The notes beneath the pieces are model-generated. The model did no database searches and was not told the origin of the DNA. It saw only the letters and a list, made by a program, of their open reading frames with translations. From assembly GCA_016795325.1 (NCBI GenBank), contig JAEUHY010000050.1, positions 1-64,000 on the forward strand: a stretch of 64,000 nt of DNA. Reading direction: 5' to 3'. The stretch comes from Planctomycetota bacterium. GTDB taxonomy: Bacteria; Planctomycetota; UBA1135; GCA-002686595. The position numbers were made by a program, and so were the translations under genes. Positions 42,909 through 50,624 of the stretch are shown here, piece after piece; positions within the stretch are counted from its first letter, which is position 1, and every line of letters starts with the position of its first letter.

Positions 42909-44393
42909 ATGCGTTGGATGCGAATCATCGCCGTCGTTTGTGTCGGCGCCCTGGCGCTCGCGCAGCAGCCGGAGGGGACGCCTGTGGCGCCCCGCGCGCG
43001 CCCTGCTCGGCCCACGGTCCCGACCACTCCGCTCGCGCCCAAGCCGACGAATCCGCAGCCTGGCGGCGGAGCCAAGCCCGGGCCGTCGCGGCCGCAGCGC
43101 CGCGAAATGATCCGCCGCATGGCGCAGCCCACCGAGGCCGCCGCGCCGCAAGGACTCGACGCAACGGACACGACGCGCGTCGACGCGGCGCCCGAGCTGA
43201 CCGCCGAGGAGCAGCAGCGCGCGAACCTGCGGCTGCTCACCGGCGACGGCGTGCAGGCGCCCGCGCAACCCGACACACGCTCCACGGCGACGTACGAGCG
43301 CAGCGAACGTTTCGTGCCCAAGCCCGGCCGCGGCGCGTCGGGGCGCGCGGTGACGACCACCGTGCAGACGCTGTGCGACGTCCGCGGCCAGGAAGACAAC
43401 GACATCTTCGGCATCGGCCTGGTCACCGGCCTCGCCGGCACGGGCGACTCGCCGCTCATGACGCGCCAGCTCGTCGACAACGTGCTGCGTGTCTCGAACA
43501 TCCGCATCGACGTGAACGCCATCGCCTCGAAGAACGTCGCCTTCGTGCGCGTCGAAGCGAAGCTGCCGGCCGGAATCCAAGCGGGCCGGAAGATCGACGT
43601 GCGCGTCTCCACGCTCGGCGACTCGAAGAGCTTGCAGGGCGGCACGCTGCTGTTCACCGAGCTCACCGACGTGAACGGCGTCGTCTACGCCACAGCCTCG
43701 GGCCCGGTCGATGTCGGCGGGTTCCTCGCCAGCGGTCAAGGCGCGAGCGTCTCGAAGAACCACGTCACCGTCGGCACGATCGCCAGCGGCGGCAAGGTCG
43801 AACGTTCGCTCCCGGTCGACATCGTCAGCGACCTGGGCTTCATCTACCTCGATCTGCGTCCCTCGCAGAGCTCGTTCACCAACCTCGTGCGCATCGCCGA
43901 GGCGGTCAACACGCTGTACCCGCAGACTGCGGAAGCGGCGACGGACGGGCGCAGCGTGAAGGTCGAAGTGCCGCGCGATCTGCCGCAGAACGCTCACATC
44001 GCATTCCTCGAGTCGATCCTGAGCCTCGAAGTCACGCCGCAGGTGCAGCCGTACGTCGTCGTCAACGAGCGCACCGGCACGATCGTCATGGGCGAGGGCG
44101 TGCGCCTGCGTCCGGGCGCCGTTGCGATGGGCAACCTGACGGTCTCGGTCGCCGAGTCGCCGGAGACGAGCCAGCCCGGCCCGCTGTCGAACGGTCAGAC
44201 CGCGCAGCAGCCGCGCACGGACATCAAGGTCAACGAGGACTCGAACGGCTTGGTGGAAATCCCGGGCGCGGTCTCGCTCCAAGAGGTCGTCGACGTGCTC
44301 AACGTGCTCGGCCTCTCGCCGCGCGAGCTGATCATGATCCTCGACGCGATGCACCAGGCCGGCATGTTGCTGGCGGAAGTTCGGAGGATGTAG
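42909..44393 (+). CDS. flgI: flagellar P-ring protein FlgI with long N-terminal extension
   Basis: 494 residues against about 365 in E. coli. FlgI forms the ring in the peptidoglycan layer. The conserved body starts near residue 155 (LCDVRGQEDNDIFGIGLVTGLAGTGDS), with MTRQLVDNVL, NIRIDVNAIASKNVAFVRVEA, RKIDVRVSTLGDSKSLQGGTLLFTEL and the C-terminal LNVLGLSPRELIMILDAMHQAGMLLAEV. Between the signal peptide (WMRIIAVVCVGALALAQ) and this body is a Pro/Ala-rich, disordered-looking segment of about 130 residues. That insert may link the ring to the cell wall or envelope. The ribosome site (GCGAGG) fits ATG 42909. Confidence 0.93.
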   Translation: MRWMRIIAVVCVGALALAQQPEGTPVAPRARPARPTVPTTPLAPKPTNPQPGGGAKPGPSRPQRREMIRRMAQPTEAAAPQGLDATDTTRVDAAPELTAEEQQRANLRLLTGDGVQAPAQPDTRSTATYERSERFVPKPGRGASGRAVTTTVQTLCDVRGQEDNDIFGIGLVTGLAGTGDSPLMTRQLVDNVLRVSNIRIDVNAIASKNVAFVRVEAKLPAGIQAGRKIDVRVSTLGDSKSLQGGTLLFTELTDVNGVVYATASGPVDVGGFLASGQGASVSKNHVTVGTIASGGKVERSLPVDIVSDLGFIYLDLRPSQSSFTNLVRIAEAVNTLYPQTAEAATDGRSVKVEVPRDLPQNAHIAFLESILSLEVTPQVQPYVVVNERTGTIVMGEGVRLRPGAVAMGNLTVSVAESPETSQPGPLSNGQTAQQPRTDIKVNEDSNGLVEIPGAVSLQEVVDVLNVLGLSPRELIMILDAMHQAGMLLAEVRRM

Positions 44394-44395
44394 CC

Positions 44396-44794
44396 ATGCC
44401 GCTCGACGGATTGGGTGCAGTCACGGCGCAAGCCGGCGCCATGGCGAGCTCGAGCGAGCTCGACCGCGCGATGTCGGCGGCCGCCAAGGTCAAGGCCGGC
44501 GTCAACGACAAGACCGGCGCCGCGGACAAGGCCCGCGAAGTCGAAGACGCCGCCAAGCGCTTCGAGGAGCTGCTCTCCACGATGCTCGTGCGCGAGATGC
44601 GCCGCGGCGTCGAGCAGGGCTTCTTCGGCGAAGGCGCGGGCGCCGACGTGTTCGAAGGTTGGCTCGACGACCACCTCGGACGCAGCCTCGCCCGTGAGGG
44701 CGTGTTCGACCTCGCGCAGGCGGTGCGAATCTCGCTCGGCGCGAACCAGGCTGCCGCGGACGCGGAGAACACCGGAAAGGATTCAGCGCAATGA
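44396..44794 (+). CDS. flgJ: rod-binding protein FlgJ, N-terminal domain only
   Basis: 132 residues. AAKRFEELLSTMLVREMRRGVEQGFFGEGAGADVFEGWLDDHLGR is the rod-capping domain of FlgJ. The C-terminal muramidase that E. coli FlgJ uses to open the peptidoglycan is absent, as in many non-enterobacterial forms; a separate hydrolase must do that job. It has a GGAGG ribosome site within the end of flgI, and its stop overlaps flgN (ATGA). Confidence 0.88.
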   Translation: MPLDGLGAVTAQAGAMASSSELDRAMSAAAKVKAGVNDKTGAADKAREVEDAAKRFEELLSTMLVREMRRGVEQGFFGEGAGADVFEGWLDDHLGRSLAREGVFDLAQAVRISLGANQAAADAENTGKDSAQ

Positions 44795-45267
44795 GCAACG
44801 TGACGACTTGGCTGCGGCAACTCGAGGCCTACGTGCAGGAGGAGCTCGGCGCCCAGGGGCGCTTGACCGGCTTGCTCGAGGCGCAGGAGCGCGCCTTGCT
44901 CACGCACGCGAGCGACGCGCTCACTGCGGCGAGCGAAGCGCTCCAGGCGGAGATCGCGGGCAGCGCAGCGCGCGCCCGTCGACGCGACGAGCTCGTCGGG
45001 CAACTGGCTCGCGCATGGAGCGTCGACGCATCGGCGCTCACGCTCGCCAGCATCGCACGGCGCTCCGGCGCCGACGGCGAACGGCTCACGCGCCAACGCG
45101 CGGAGCTGCAGCGCGCCAGCCAGCGCGTACAGAAGCTCGCGCGCCGCGCGAACTCGGCGGCGCGGCTGCACTCGCGCTTGTCGGGCGACATCGTGCGCGC
45201 CTGCCTCGCCGCGGGCGGTGAAGCGGACGTCGACGCGGGCGGCGCGCTCGTGAACGCGGAGGCCTGA
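44791..45267 (+). CDS. flgN: FlgN-like flagellar export chaperone
   Basis: 158 residues, entirely helical. The protein begins WLRQLEAYVQEELGAQGRLTGLLEAQERALLTHASDALTAA, which has the spacing of hydrophobic residues seen in FlgN, the chaperone that keeps FlgK and FlgL unfolded for export. The low sequence conservation of this family makes the call depend on position: it overlaps flgJ and sits directly before flgK and flgL. Confidence 0.75.
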   Translation: MSNVTTWLRQLEAYVQEELGAQGRLTGLLEAQERALLTHASDALTAASEALQAEIAGSAARARRRDELVGQLARAWSVDASALTLASIARRSGADGERLTRQRAELQRASQRVQKLARRANSAARLHSRLSGDIVRACLAAGGEADVDAGGALVNAEA

Positions 45268-45270
45268 AGC

Positions 45271-47607
45271 ATGTCCTCCCTCGGACTCAACATCGGTCTG
45301 AAGTCGCTCCTCACGGCCCAGGCGCACCTGGAGACGATCGGCCACAACGTCTCCAACGCCACGACGCCCGGCTACTCGCGTCAGTCGCTGCAGACCTCGG
45401 CTTCGTCGCCGCTGCGCCTGCGCGGACTGCTGCAGGGAACCGGCGTGCAGGGCGACGTGATCAACCGCACGGTCGATTCGCTGCTGCAGGCGCGCATCAA
45501 GACGCAGGTCTCGTCGCTGGGCCGCATCGACGCACGGCTCGACACGCTCTCGAACATCGAGAGCTTCCTCGGCGGCGCGAGCGAGAGCGGCGCACCCGCG
45601 CTGCTCAAGAAGATGTTCCAGAGCTTCTCTTCGCTCTCGACGGCGCCCGAGGACTCCGTGCTGCGCACCGGAGCGATCCAGTCGACGGTGAACTTCGTGA
45701 GCCAGGTCAATTCGCTCGCGTCGCGCGCGGTCGAACTCGAGCAGAACACCTTCCTGCGGCTGCAATCCAACGTGGAGCAGGTCAACGTGCTCGCGGAGAA
45801 GATCGGCGCGCTCAACGGGCAGATCGCCAACGGCGAATTCGGCTCGAGCACCGCCAACGACCTGCGCGACGCGCGCGACCAGGCGGTCCGCGAGCTCGCC
45901 GAGTTCGTCGACGTGCGCGCCGTGGAGGACGCGCAAGGCGCCGTGCGCGTGCTCGTCGGCGGACGCATCCTGGTCAGCCCGACCACGGTCGAATCCATGT
46001 CCGTCGCCGGCGATCCCGCGACGGGCAGCGTCGAACTGCGCATTTCCGGCCAGTCCGTCACGCCCAGCGGCGGCGCACTCGGCGGCTTGCTCGGAATGGT
46101 CCACGAGAACCTTCCCGAGTTCCGCGGGCGCGTCGACGAGTTCGCGCGCAACCTGATCCTCGAGGCCAACCGCGTCCACTCGACCGGTGTGCCGACCAGC
46201 GGCTCGTTCAGCGTGCTGATCGCCAGCAATCCGCTGCAGGACCGCAATCAAGACGGGCTGGTTGCCGACGAGTTGCTGTCCAGCGCGGGACTGCCGTTCG
46301 AGCTGCGCGCTGGCGACCTGTACGTCAACGTCGTCGACGCTGCGAGCGGCGACCTCAGCAAGCACAAGCTCACGATCGATCCGCAACGCACGACGGCCGC
46401 GCAGCTGGTGAGCGCGTTGAACGCCGTGCCGCACCTGTCCGCGAGCATCGACGCGCAGGGCCGCATGCAGATCGTCGCCGACGCCGGCAAACGCTTCGAC
46501 TTCAGCCCGCGCCTCGACGCACAGCCCGACAACGTCGGCAGCTTCGGCGGAGGCCGCGCGTCGCTGGGCACTGCGGGCGCCGAGCCCTTCGCGCTCGCGC
46601 TGGGCGACACGCTCGACTTCAGCGGGCCCGCCGGCGCCTTCACCGTGACCTTCGGTGCGAGCGGCTTCGCGCAGATCGGCGCGGCCACGGCGAGCGAGCT
46701 CGCAGCTGCGCTCAACGCCGATCCGAGCTTCTCCGCGAACAGCCTGGTGGCCACGGATGTCGCCGGACGGCTCGTGGTGCAGACGCTCGGCGCCGGTGCG
46801 AGCGAGAGCTTCCAACTCGTGGGCGGCACGGCTGCCGGAGCGCTCGGCTGGAGCGCCGGGACGACGGTGACCGGCCAGGACAGCGCGGTCAATCCGCGCA
46901 TCAGCGGCGTCTACAGCGGCGCCGCCAACGGCGAATTCGTGTTCCGGCCCAACATGGACGGCGTGATCGGCACCACGCCGGGCCTGCGCATCGAGGTCTT
47001 CGACGGCGCAGGCGTGAAGCTGACCGAACTCGACGTGGGTCCGGGCTACACGCCGGGCGACCAGCTCGACGTGCTCGGCGGCGTGCGCGCGAGCTTCGGC
47101 TTCGGCGCGCTCTCCGCGTCCAACAACGACGTGTTCAAGCTCGACGTGGTGGCGGACTCCGACACCAGCGACGCACTCGTGGCGCTCGGCTTCAATTCGC
47201 TGTTCGTCGGCAGCGACGCAGCCAGCCTGGCCGTGAACGGCGACTTGCTGCGCGACAACTCGCTGTTCGCCGCGTCGTACTCCGGCGCCGCAGGCGACGG
47301 CGGCGCGCTGCTCGAACTGCTGCAGGTCGAGTCGCGTGGCATCGCGTCGCTCGGCGGCGCTTCGCTGGACGAGAACCTCGCCGACATCGTCAGCGGCGTG
47401 GCGTTGCAGATCGACTCCGAGTCGGGCGCACGCGACGCCGAGCAATTCCTCCTCGACGGCCTCGACACGCGGCGGGACCAGCTCTCGGGCGTCAACACCG
47501 ACGAAGAGCTCGTGCGCATGATCGAGCAGGAGCAGGCCTACAACCTCGCTTCGCAGTATCTGCGCGTCGTGAACGACCTGATGACCGAGCTCATGAACAT
47601 CCTCTAA
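45271..47607 (+). CDS. flgK: flagellar hook-associated protein FlgK (HAP1)
   Basis: 778 residues, larger than the 547 of E. coli. FlgK joins hook and filament. The N-terminal TIGHNVSNATTPGYSRQSLQ and SFLGGASESG segments and the C-terminal VNTDEELVRMIEQEQAYNLASQYLRVVNDLMTELMNIL are diagnostic. The surplus is in the middle (about 330-680), where beta-rich repeats (FSVLIASNPLQDRNQDG, ISGVYSGAANGEFVF) make up surface-exposed domains. Three bases separate it from flgN. Confidence 0.95.
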   Translation: MSSLGLNIGLKSLLTAQAHLETIGHNVSNATTPGYSRQSLQTSASSPLRLRGLLQGTGVQGDVINRTVDSLLQARIKTQVSSLGRIDARLDTLSNIESFLGGASESGAPALLKKMFQSFSSLSTAPEDSVLRTGAIQSTVNFVSQVNSLASRAVELEQNTFLRLQSNVEQVNVLAEKIGALNGQIANGEFGSSTANDLRDARDQAVRELAEFVDVRAVEDAQGAVRVLVGGRILVSPTTVESMSVAGDPATGSVELRISGQSVTPSGGALGGLLGMVHENLPEFRGRVDEFARNLILEANRVHSTGVPTSGSFSVLIASNPLQDRNQDGLVADELLSSAGLPFELRAGDLYVNVVDAASGDLSKHKLTIDPQRTTAAQLVSALNAVPHLSASIDAQGRMQIVADAGKRFDFSPRLDAQPDNVGSFGGGRASLGTAGAEPFALALGDTLDFSGPAGAFTVTFGASGFAQIGAATASELAAALNADPSFSANSLVATDVAGRLVVQTLGAGASESFQLVGGTAAGALGWSAGTTVTGQDSAVNPRISGVYSGAANGEFVFRPNMDGVIGTTPGLRIEVFDGAGVKLTELDVGPGYTPGDQLDVLGGVRASFGFGALSASNNDVFKLDVVADSDTSDALVALGFNSLFVGSDAASLAVNGDLLRDNSLFAASYSGAAGDGGALLELLQVESRGIASLGGASLDENLADIVSGVALQIDSESGARDAEQFLLDGLDTRRDQLSGVNTDEELVRMIEQEQAYNLASQYLRVVNDLMTELMNIL

Positions 47608-47616
47608 CGCTGCGCC

Positions 47617-49053
47617 ATGGCCGTAAGACCGACTCAACAGGCGACGTTCGCGCAGATCCAGCGCGGGCTCGAAGCGAACTTCCTCCGGCTCTCGCGCGCG
47701 CAGGAGCAAACGGCCACGGGCAAGCGCATCGTGCGCCCCTCCGATGACCCCGTGGGCGCGTCGCTGAGCCTCGCCTACAAGCGCCAGATCGCGGTGGCCG
47801 AGCGCTACCGCACCGCCGTCGACGGCGCGCGCGTGATGCTCGACACCGGTTCGAGCCTGCTGCAGGACGCGGGCGGTCTGCTGGCGGAGGCGCGCGCGAC
47901 CTTGCTGACGGCCATGAACGGCACGCAGTCCGCGGACGACCGCAAGTTGCTCGGCAACTCGATCAAGCTGATCCGCGACCGCATGCTGGAGCTGGCCAAC
48001 GCGCGCACCGGCAATCGCTACCTGTTCGGCGGCGCCGCGACGTCGACCTCGCCGTTCGAGGAGACCACCAGCGCCGGGGTGAAGACCGTGCGCTACCAAG
48101 GCGCGAGCCAGTCGCAGCAGGTGCTGGTCGGGCTCGAATCGCGCATCGACGTCACGCTGCCGGGCGACGAGATCTTCGCGGCGAAAGCGCGCACCGGCAC
48201 CAGCTTCGCCGGCCTGACGGGCGTCGCGAACGGAATGTCCGCGGACCAGGGCGTGGGCTACGCGTACCTCACCGCGCGCCACGACTCGACCACGGCGCTT
48301 GCGCTCGGCGGCGGCATCGCGCTCGCTGCGGGCGGCGCCAACGACACGATCCTCGGCGTGCACAACTTCGTGGTCGATCCGGTCACGAACACGGCGCGGC
48401 TCGGCGCAGGTCCCGACGTGCGTCTGCCGGCCGCGGGCTCGCCGGCGCTCGCCTCCGTGCGGCTCACCAACGAGCACGGCGCCGAAGTGCACCTGGATTT
48501 CTCGGCCTGGAACGGCGCTGCGGTGAACGGAACGCTCAGCGGTTCGGGCTCGATTTCGCTCGACGGGACGAACTTCACGCCGATAACCCTGACGGAGACC
48601 GATCTGCAACTCATGGCCGACGGAGGGCAGACCGTGCTCCACCTCGACACGACGGGCATGCACCGCGCGGGAGTCGAGCTCGTGACCTTCTCGGGCACGG
48701 TCAACGTGTTCGACGTGCTCCAGGGCATCGTCGACGACCTCGAGAACGACGACGGGCTGGACGCACGCGAGCTGCGCAACCGGCTCGACGTGTGGCTCGG
48801 TGAACTCGACCGCAACCACGAGAACCTGCAGATCGCCACCGGCGAACTCGGCTCGCTCTCGTCGCGCGCCACGAGTCTCTCGACGAGCTTCGAAGACGAA
48901 CAACTCGCCGTCCGTGGCTTGCTCTCCGGCGTCGAGGACGTCGACTTCAGCCAGGTCGCGCTCGACATGACACGCGCTGAGCAAACGCTTCAGCTCACGC
49001 AGGCGACGAGCTCGCGACTGCTCCAATCCTCACTGCTCAACTTCCTGCGCTGA
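47617..49053 (+). CDS. flgL: flagellar hook-associated protein FlgL (HAP3)
   Basis: 478 residues, longer than the 317 of E. coli. The N-terminal helix (QRGLEANFLRLSRAQEQTATGKRIVRPSDDPVGAS) and C-terminal (VDFSQVALDMTRAEQTLQLTQATSSRLLQSSLLNFL) are flagellin/FlgL-type helical ends that form the D0/D1 core. Residues about 180-400 are an inserted beta-rich surface domain. FlgL links FlgK to the filament. It starts 9 bp after flgK. Confidence 0.93.
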   Translation: MAVRPTQQATFAQIQRGLEANFLRLSRAQEQTATGKRIVRPSDDPVGASLSLAYKRQIAVAERYRTAVDGARVMLDTGSSLLQDAGGLLAEARATLLTAMNGTQSADDRKLLGNSIKLIRDRMLELANARTGNRYLFGGAATSTSPFEETTSAGVKTVRYQGASQSQQVLVGLESRIDVTLPGDEIFAAKARTGTSFAGLTGVANGMSADQGVGYAYLTARHDSTTALALGGGIALAAGGANDTILGVHNFVVDPVTNTARLGAGPDVRLPAAGSPALASVRLTNEHGAEVHLDFSAWNGAAVNGTLSGSGSISLDGTNFTPITLTETDLQLMADGGQTVLHLDTTGMHRAGVELVTFSGTVNVFDVLQGIVDDLENDDGLDARELRNRLDVWLGELDRNHENLQIATGELGSLSSRATSLSTSFEDEQLAVRGLLSGVEDVDFSQVALDMTRAEQTLQLTQATSSRLLQSSLLNFLR

Positions 49054-49079
49054 ACGCATCCGGCGCAGAGCCCATCCCC

Positions 49080-49388
49080 ATGAACGAATCGCTGCCCATC
49101 AAGTCCATCGGCGTCGCCGCCAGCGGCGCGTCGAGCGCGCCGCAGAGCAAGGCCGTCGACGGCGGCGCGGTCGCCTTCAAGGCCTTGCTCGACCAACTCG
49201 AGCAGCGCGCGCAAGCCCTCGAGGTCGAGAGCCGCAAGGACCTCTCCAAGGATGACCTCGCGGGCGCCGTCGACAACGCCCGCATCTCGCTGCAGCAGAT
49301 GCTGTCGCTGAAGGACCAGTTGCTCGAGGCCTGGCAGGCGTCGCAGCTCGAACAGCCGCAGGCGCCGGGCGCCGACCGCGCCGCGTGA
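49080..49388 (+). CDS. small protein at the end of the flagellar operon, FliE-like C-terminus
   Basis: 102 residues, starting 26 bp after flgL. The N-terminus is Ser/Ala-rich. The C-terminal half (ISLQQMLSLKDQLLEAWQASQ) resembles the end of FliE, where conserved Ser/Leu helices lead to a K-L-x-E-A-Y/W-Q motif that anchors the rod. FliE itself is about 100 residues long, so size fits. The match is by eye only; FlgM-like or other small flagellar proteins remain possible. Confidence 0.4.
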   Translation: MNESLPIKSIGVAASGASSAPQSKAVDGGAVAFKALLDQLEQRAQALEVESRKDLSKDDLAGAVDNARISLQQMLSLKDQLLEAWQASQLEQPQAPGADRAA

Positions 49389-49431
49389 GCGTCTGGGTCC
49401 GCGCCCTTCCTACCCGTAGGCTCTGAATTGC

Positions 49432-50532
49432 ATGGAACAACTCGCCGCCAGCGTGAGAGCGCGCGCCGTCGCGCTGATGGAGCAGGTGCTGCGCGGCGGT
49501 GCGCCGCTCGCCGCCGAATACCCGCTCGTCCTGGATCCGCGTTTTCCCGGGCGTGTGCTGGCGATCGAAGAGCGCGGCGTGGTGGTCAGCGCGTGCGCGG
49601 CGCTCGTGCGCGACTTCGTCGTGGGACAGCACACGGTGCGCGCCGGCCTGATCGGTTCCGTCGTCACGCATCCCGAGCACCGCGGACGCGGGCTGGCGAC
49701 GGAGCTGCTGCTCCGCGCCGAACGAGCGCTCGCGCAAGACGGCGCGTGGCTCGCGCTCCTGTGGGCCGACGATCCGCTGTTCTACGACGAGCGCGGTTGG
49801 CGCCCGGTCGGATGTGAGCTCGATTTCGTGCTCGAGTCGTGGCAGGAGGGCCGGCTGGCGGGCGCCAGCGGCATCCGCGCGGCGGCGCCGGACGACTGGG
49901 GCGCGATCCACCGCCTCTACACACGCCAACGCGAGCGCGTCGACCGTTCGATCGACGAAACGCGCGCGTTGCTCGCCGGTCCGGGCATCGAGACGCTGGT
50001 CATCCAGCGCGAGCGCGACGTGGTTGCGTACTCGTGCCTCGGCCGCGGCGGCGACTTCGCGCGCACGATCCACGAATGGTCGGGCGCCGACCAGGACGTG
50101 CTCGCGCTCGTGCGCGCGCACATGCAGCGCGCGAAGGCGCGCGGCGCGAGCGGGCCGACCTACCTGCTCACGCCGCCGACGGCGCGCACCCTGCACGAAC
50201 GCCTGCGCGGGTGCGGACTGACTTGTGCAGACGGCGTGCTCGCACAGGGCAAATTGCTCGATCCCCAGGCCGCCTGCGCGCTGCTGGCGGCGCTCGCCGG
50301 CCCTCAGGCGGTGGTGTCGATCGAAACGCTGGTCGAGTCCGCCGAATCGCGGCCGCACATCGTGCTGCGCGGTCCCGCTGGCGAGAGCATCCTGCCCGAG
50401 AACGACCTGCTCGACGTGCTGCTCCCTGCGCGCGGCCGCCGCACTCGCGTCGAAGCCTTGGCGCGCGAAACCGGTCTCGCGCTCGACGCGCTGCCGTTGC
50501 CCCTCTTCGCGTGGGGGCTCGATTCCATCTGA
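49432..50532 (+). CDS. GNAT-family N-acetyltransferase
   Basis: 366 residues. The acetyl-CoA-binding motif VVTHPEHRGRGLATELLL (about 76-93) is textbook GNAT. A second acetyltransferase-like region follows (about 140-250), and the C-terminal 100 residues include LPENDLLDVLLP. The tandem layout is like the two-GNAT proteins of the Eis type, which acetylate amines or small molecules; the substrate is unknown. It follows the flagellar operon in the same direction without a clear terminator and is followed by one. Confidence 0.85.
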   Translation: MEQLAASVRARAVALMEQVLRGGAPLAAEYPLVLDPRFPGRVLAIEERGVVVSACAALVRDFVVGQHTVRAGLIGSVVTHPEHRGRGLATELLLRAERALAQDGAWLALLWADDPLFYDERGWRPVGCELDFVLESWQEGRLAGASGIRAAAPDDWGAIHRLYTRQRERVDRSIDETRALLAGPGIETLVIQRERDVVAYSCLGRGGDFARTIHEWSGADQDVLALVRAHMQRAKARGASGPTYLLTPPTARTLHERLRGCGLTCADGVLAQGKLLDPQAACALLAALAGPQAVVSIETLVESAESRPHIVLRGPAGESILPENDLLDVLLPARGRRTRVEALARETGLALDALPLPLFAWGLDSI

Positions 50533-50553
50533 CGCATAACGTATGAACGCTCG

Positions 50554-50588
50554 GGCCCGCCGGTCGCCACGCGGGCCTGTTTCGTCTT
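50554..50588 (+). terminator. intrinsic terminator after the GNAT gene
   Basis: A stem GGCCCGC (50554-50560) with GCGGGCC (50571-50577) is followed by TGTTTCGTCTT. It separates this gene from the LOG-family gene downstream. Confidence 0.65.
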
Positions 50589-50624
50589 CTGCTTCCTGAT
50601 TTCCGACCAAGATCCAACCTGCCG

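Noticed and set aside
44332..49026. Minus-strand open frame of 1564 codons opposite flgJ, flgN, flgK and flgL
   Set aside because: It is a shadow caused by high third-position GC in the real genes. It is rich in Arg, Ala, Gly and His, with no family motif, and the plus-strand genes are certain.
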